Positions 50,812-51,378 of a stretch of DNA of 51,378 nt are shown in pieces. The stretch is from Paracoccaceae bacterium (lineage in GTDB: Bacteria > Pseudomonadota > Alphaproteobacteria > Rhodobacterales > Rhodobacteraceae): the NCBI GenBank assembly GCA_947504705.1, contig CANNIA010000025.1, forward strand, positions 1 to 51,378, read 5' to 3'. The notes below the pieces were generated by a model. That model was given only the letters and a program-made list of their open reading frames with translations, was not told the origin of the DNA and made no database searches. Position 1 is the stretch's first letter. Each line of letters opens with the position of its first letter. The translations under genes and the position numbers were made by a program.

Positions 50812-51378
50812 GACCCATTGTCACCATTGTCCCTTGCGCGCACGGCATACAAAATGTGTTTGACCCCTTTTCTTATGATCAGGGACACATCTCCTCACGC
50901 GCGCAAGGGACGTTGGTGACAAACCGACAGGTAATCCCTCGCTGGCTCCAGACCCGACTGCCAGTTGTTGATCGCCCATTATGCCATCCAGAGCCATAGG
51001 CGGGCCGCCAGAGGGCCACCCTTGAATTCCGCAGACAGCCATCATCCCGCTGGACTTGCGCTCCTAGGGGCCTCTGGCGGGTCAATGCGCCTTGCGCCAA
51101 TCCCATGGCATTTCGAACGTCCCCGCCCAAAGGCCGAGGCCCCCAGAACGCGCCACCTTCCAGTTGGCCGATGTGGCCGTCACCGGCCCGATGGTGCGCG
51201 CCATCCTCGCCGCCATCCGCCGCCTTCGAGCGCCGCCGTCATGTGCGTGACCACGATCTGGATCCAAACTGAACGAAAGAGGCTCGACAGGCCTGTCCGC
51301 CGCGCTGAAAAACGCCGCCGCAAGGCAAGGACACTGCGGATCCGTGGCCCAATCCGCCCAGTTCCAGCCGTTTGCACG
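50812..51378. other. 567-nt tail without a clear gene
   Basis: Contains the 24-nt inverted repeat at 50818-50922. Beyond it I see only short open frames on both strands, none with recognisable domains or good ribosome sites. Base composition rises toward GC-rich after about 51060, so the element may change module or end near here; the window stops before that can be judged. Confidence 0.5.
50818..50922. repeat. 24-nt imperfect inverted repeat after the DUF3987 gene, candidate replication origin
   Basis: Left arm 50818-50841 starts TTGTCACCA and ends CCCTTGCGCGC; right arm 50899-50922 is its reverse complement with two mismatches (TT versus AC in the middle). The 57-nt spacer is AT-richer. 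The left arm itself contains two related words TTGTCACC and TTGTCCCT. Adjacent to the only replication-type gene, it resembles an origin or a stem-loop for a terminator. Confidence 0.8.

Larger units (their letters stand above)
46430..51378. mobile_element. Left part of an integrated element (integrase, AlpA, DUF3987 ATPase); right end outside the window
   Basis: Starts at the broken lysR gene. All genes read the same way: integrase, AlpA-like regulator, DUF3987 protein. The order resembles compact phage satellites and genomic islands. The sequence is less GC-rich than the rest: one hand-counted 60-nt line inside the DUF3987 gene (49741-49800) is 31/60 G+C, well below typical chromosomal lines here. 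No tRNA or direct repeat marking an attachment site was found near 46430-46610. Confidence 0.75.

Noticed and set aside
51082-51267. Possible short gene near the window end (minus strand)
   Set aside because: Sixty codons with no recognisable domain or ribosome site; composition alone does not support a gene.

Overview
The window looks like a GC-rich alphaproteobacterial chromosome of the Rhodobacterales (Rhodobacter/Paracoccaceae type). Pointers are the fdsGBACD-type NAD-dependent formate dehydrogenase, whose FdsA active-site residues fall at the R. capsulatus positions (C386, H387, R587), the Rhodobacterales-type DUF3035 lipoprotein next to two M16 peptidases, the pgsA-moaD-moaE block downstream of uvrC, and heavy use of 4-bp ATGA overlaps between genes. 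The assignment rests on gene content and recalled families; no search was run.

Layout. 1-280: 3' remnant of an IS110-family transposase abutting a DUF1674 (SdhAF4-like) gene. 281-5110: RsmB-like rRNA methyltransferase, panB-panC (pantothenate), a small cupin and an L,D-transpeptidase lipoprotein. 5110-8744: creatinase, a zinc-ribbon protein, a divergent SDR and a P1/S58 peptidase. 8907-12513: uvrC, pgsA, moaD, moaE, all on the minus strand. 12825-14572: an S49 peptidase, a tiny membrane/zinc protein and a FolM/PTR1-like reductase. 14652-21693: a LysR regulator and the formate dehydrogenase operon fdsG-fdsB-(DUF4287)-fdsA-fdsC-fdsD. 21915-26168: dTDP-L-rhamnose genes rfbC-B-D, a sulfotransferase and rfbA. 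26315-28616: two saccharopine dehydrogenases. 28662-35908: heparinase II/III-like protein, purH, lspA, DUF3035/BamF-type lipoprotein and the M16 pair. 35963-37252: an SbtA bicarbonate transporter with its PII-like SbtB. 37365-40887: mutL, rmuC, hutD-like. 40954-45751: methyltransferase-TPR protein, mscL, msrQ, and ald with a divergent Lrp regulator.

From about 46430 the sequence changes character. A LysR gene has lost its DNA-binding half. It is followed by a tyrosine integrase, an AlpA-like regulator, an 800-residue DUF3987 putative primase/helicase-like ATPase and a large imperfect inverted repeat. Base composition is visibly less GC-rich. This is the left end of an integrated mobile element (phage-satellite or island type) whose right end lies outside the window.

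The most notable non-coding signals are: a three-palindrome intergenic element present twice (6907-6972, 21848-21913), always between converging genes; a pair of hairpins sharing the loop ACTT between the saccharopine genes; a hairpin that buries the msrQ start site; an AT-rich palindromic island upstream of uvrC; and the 24-nt inverted repeat behind the DUF3987 gene, a candidate replication origin. No rRNA, tRNA or CRISPR array was recognised.
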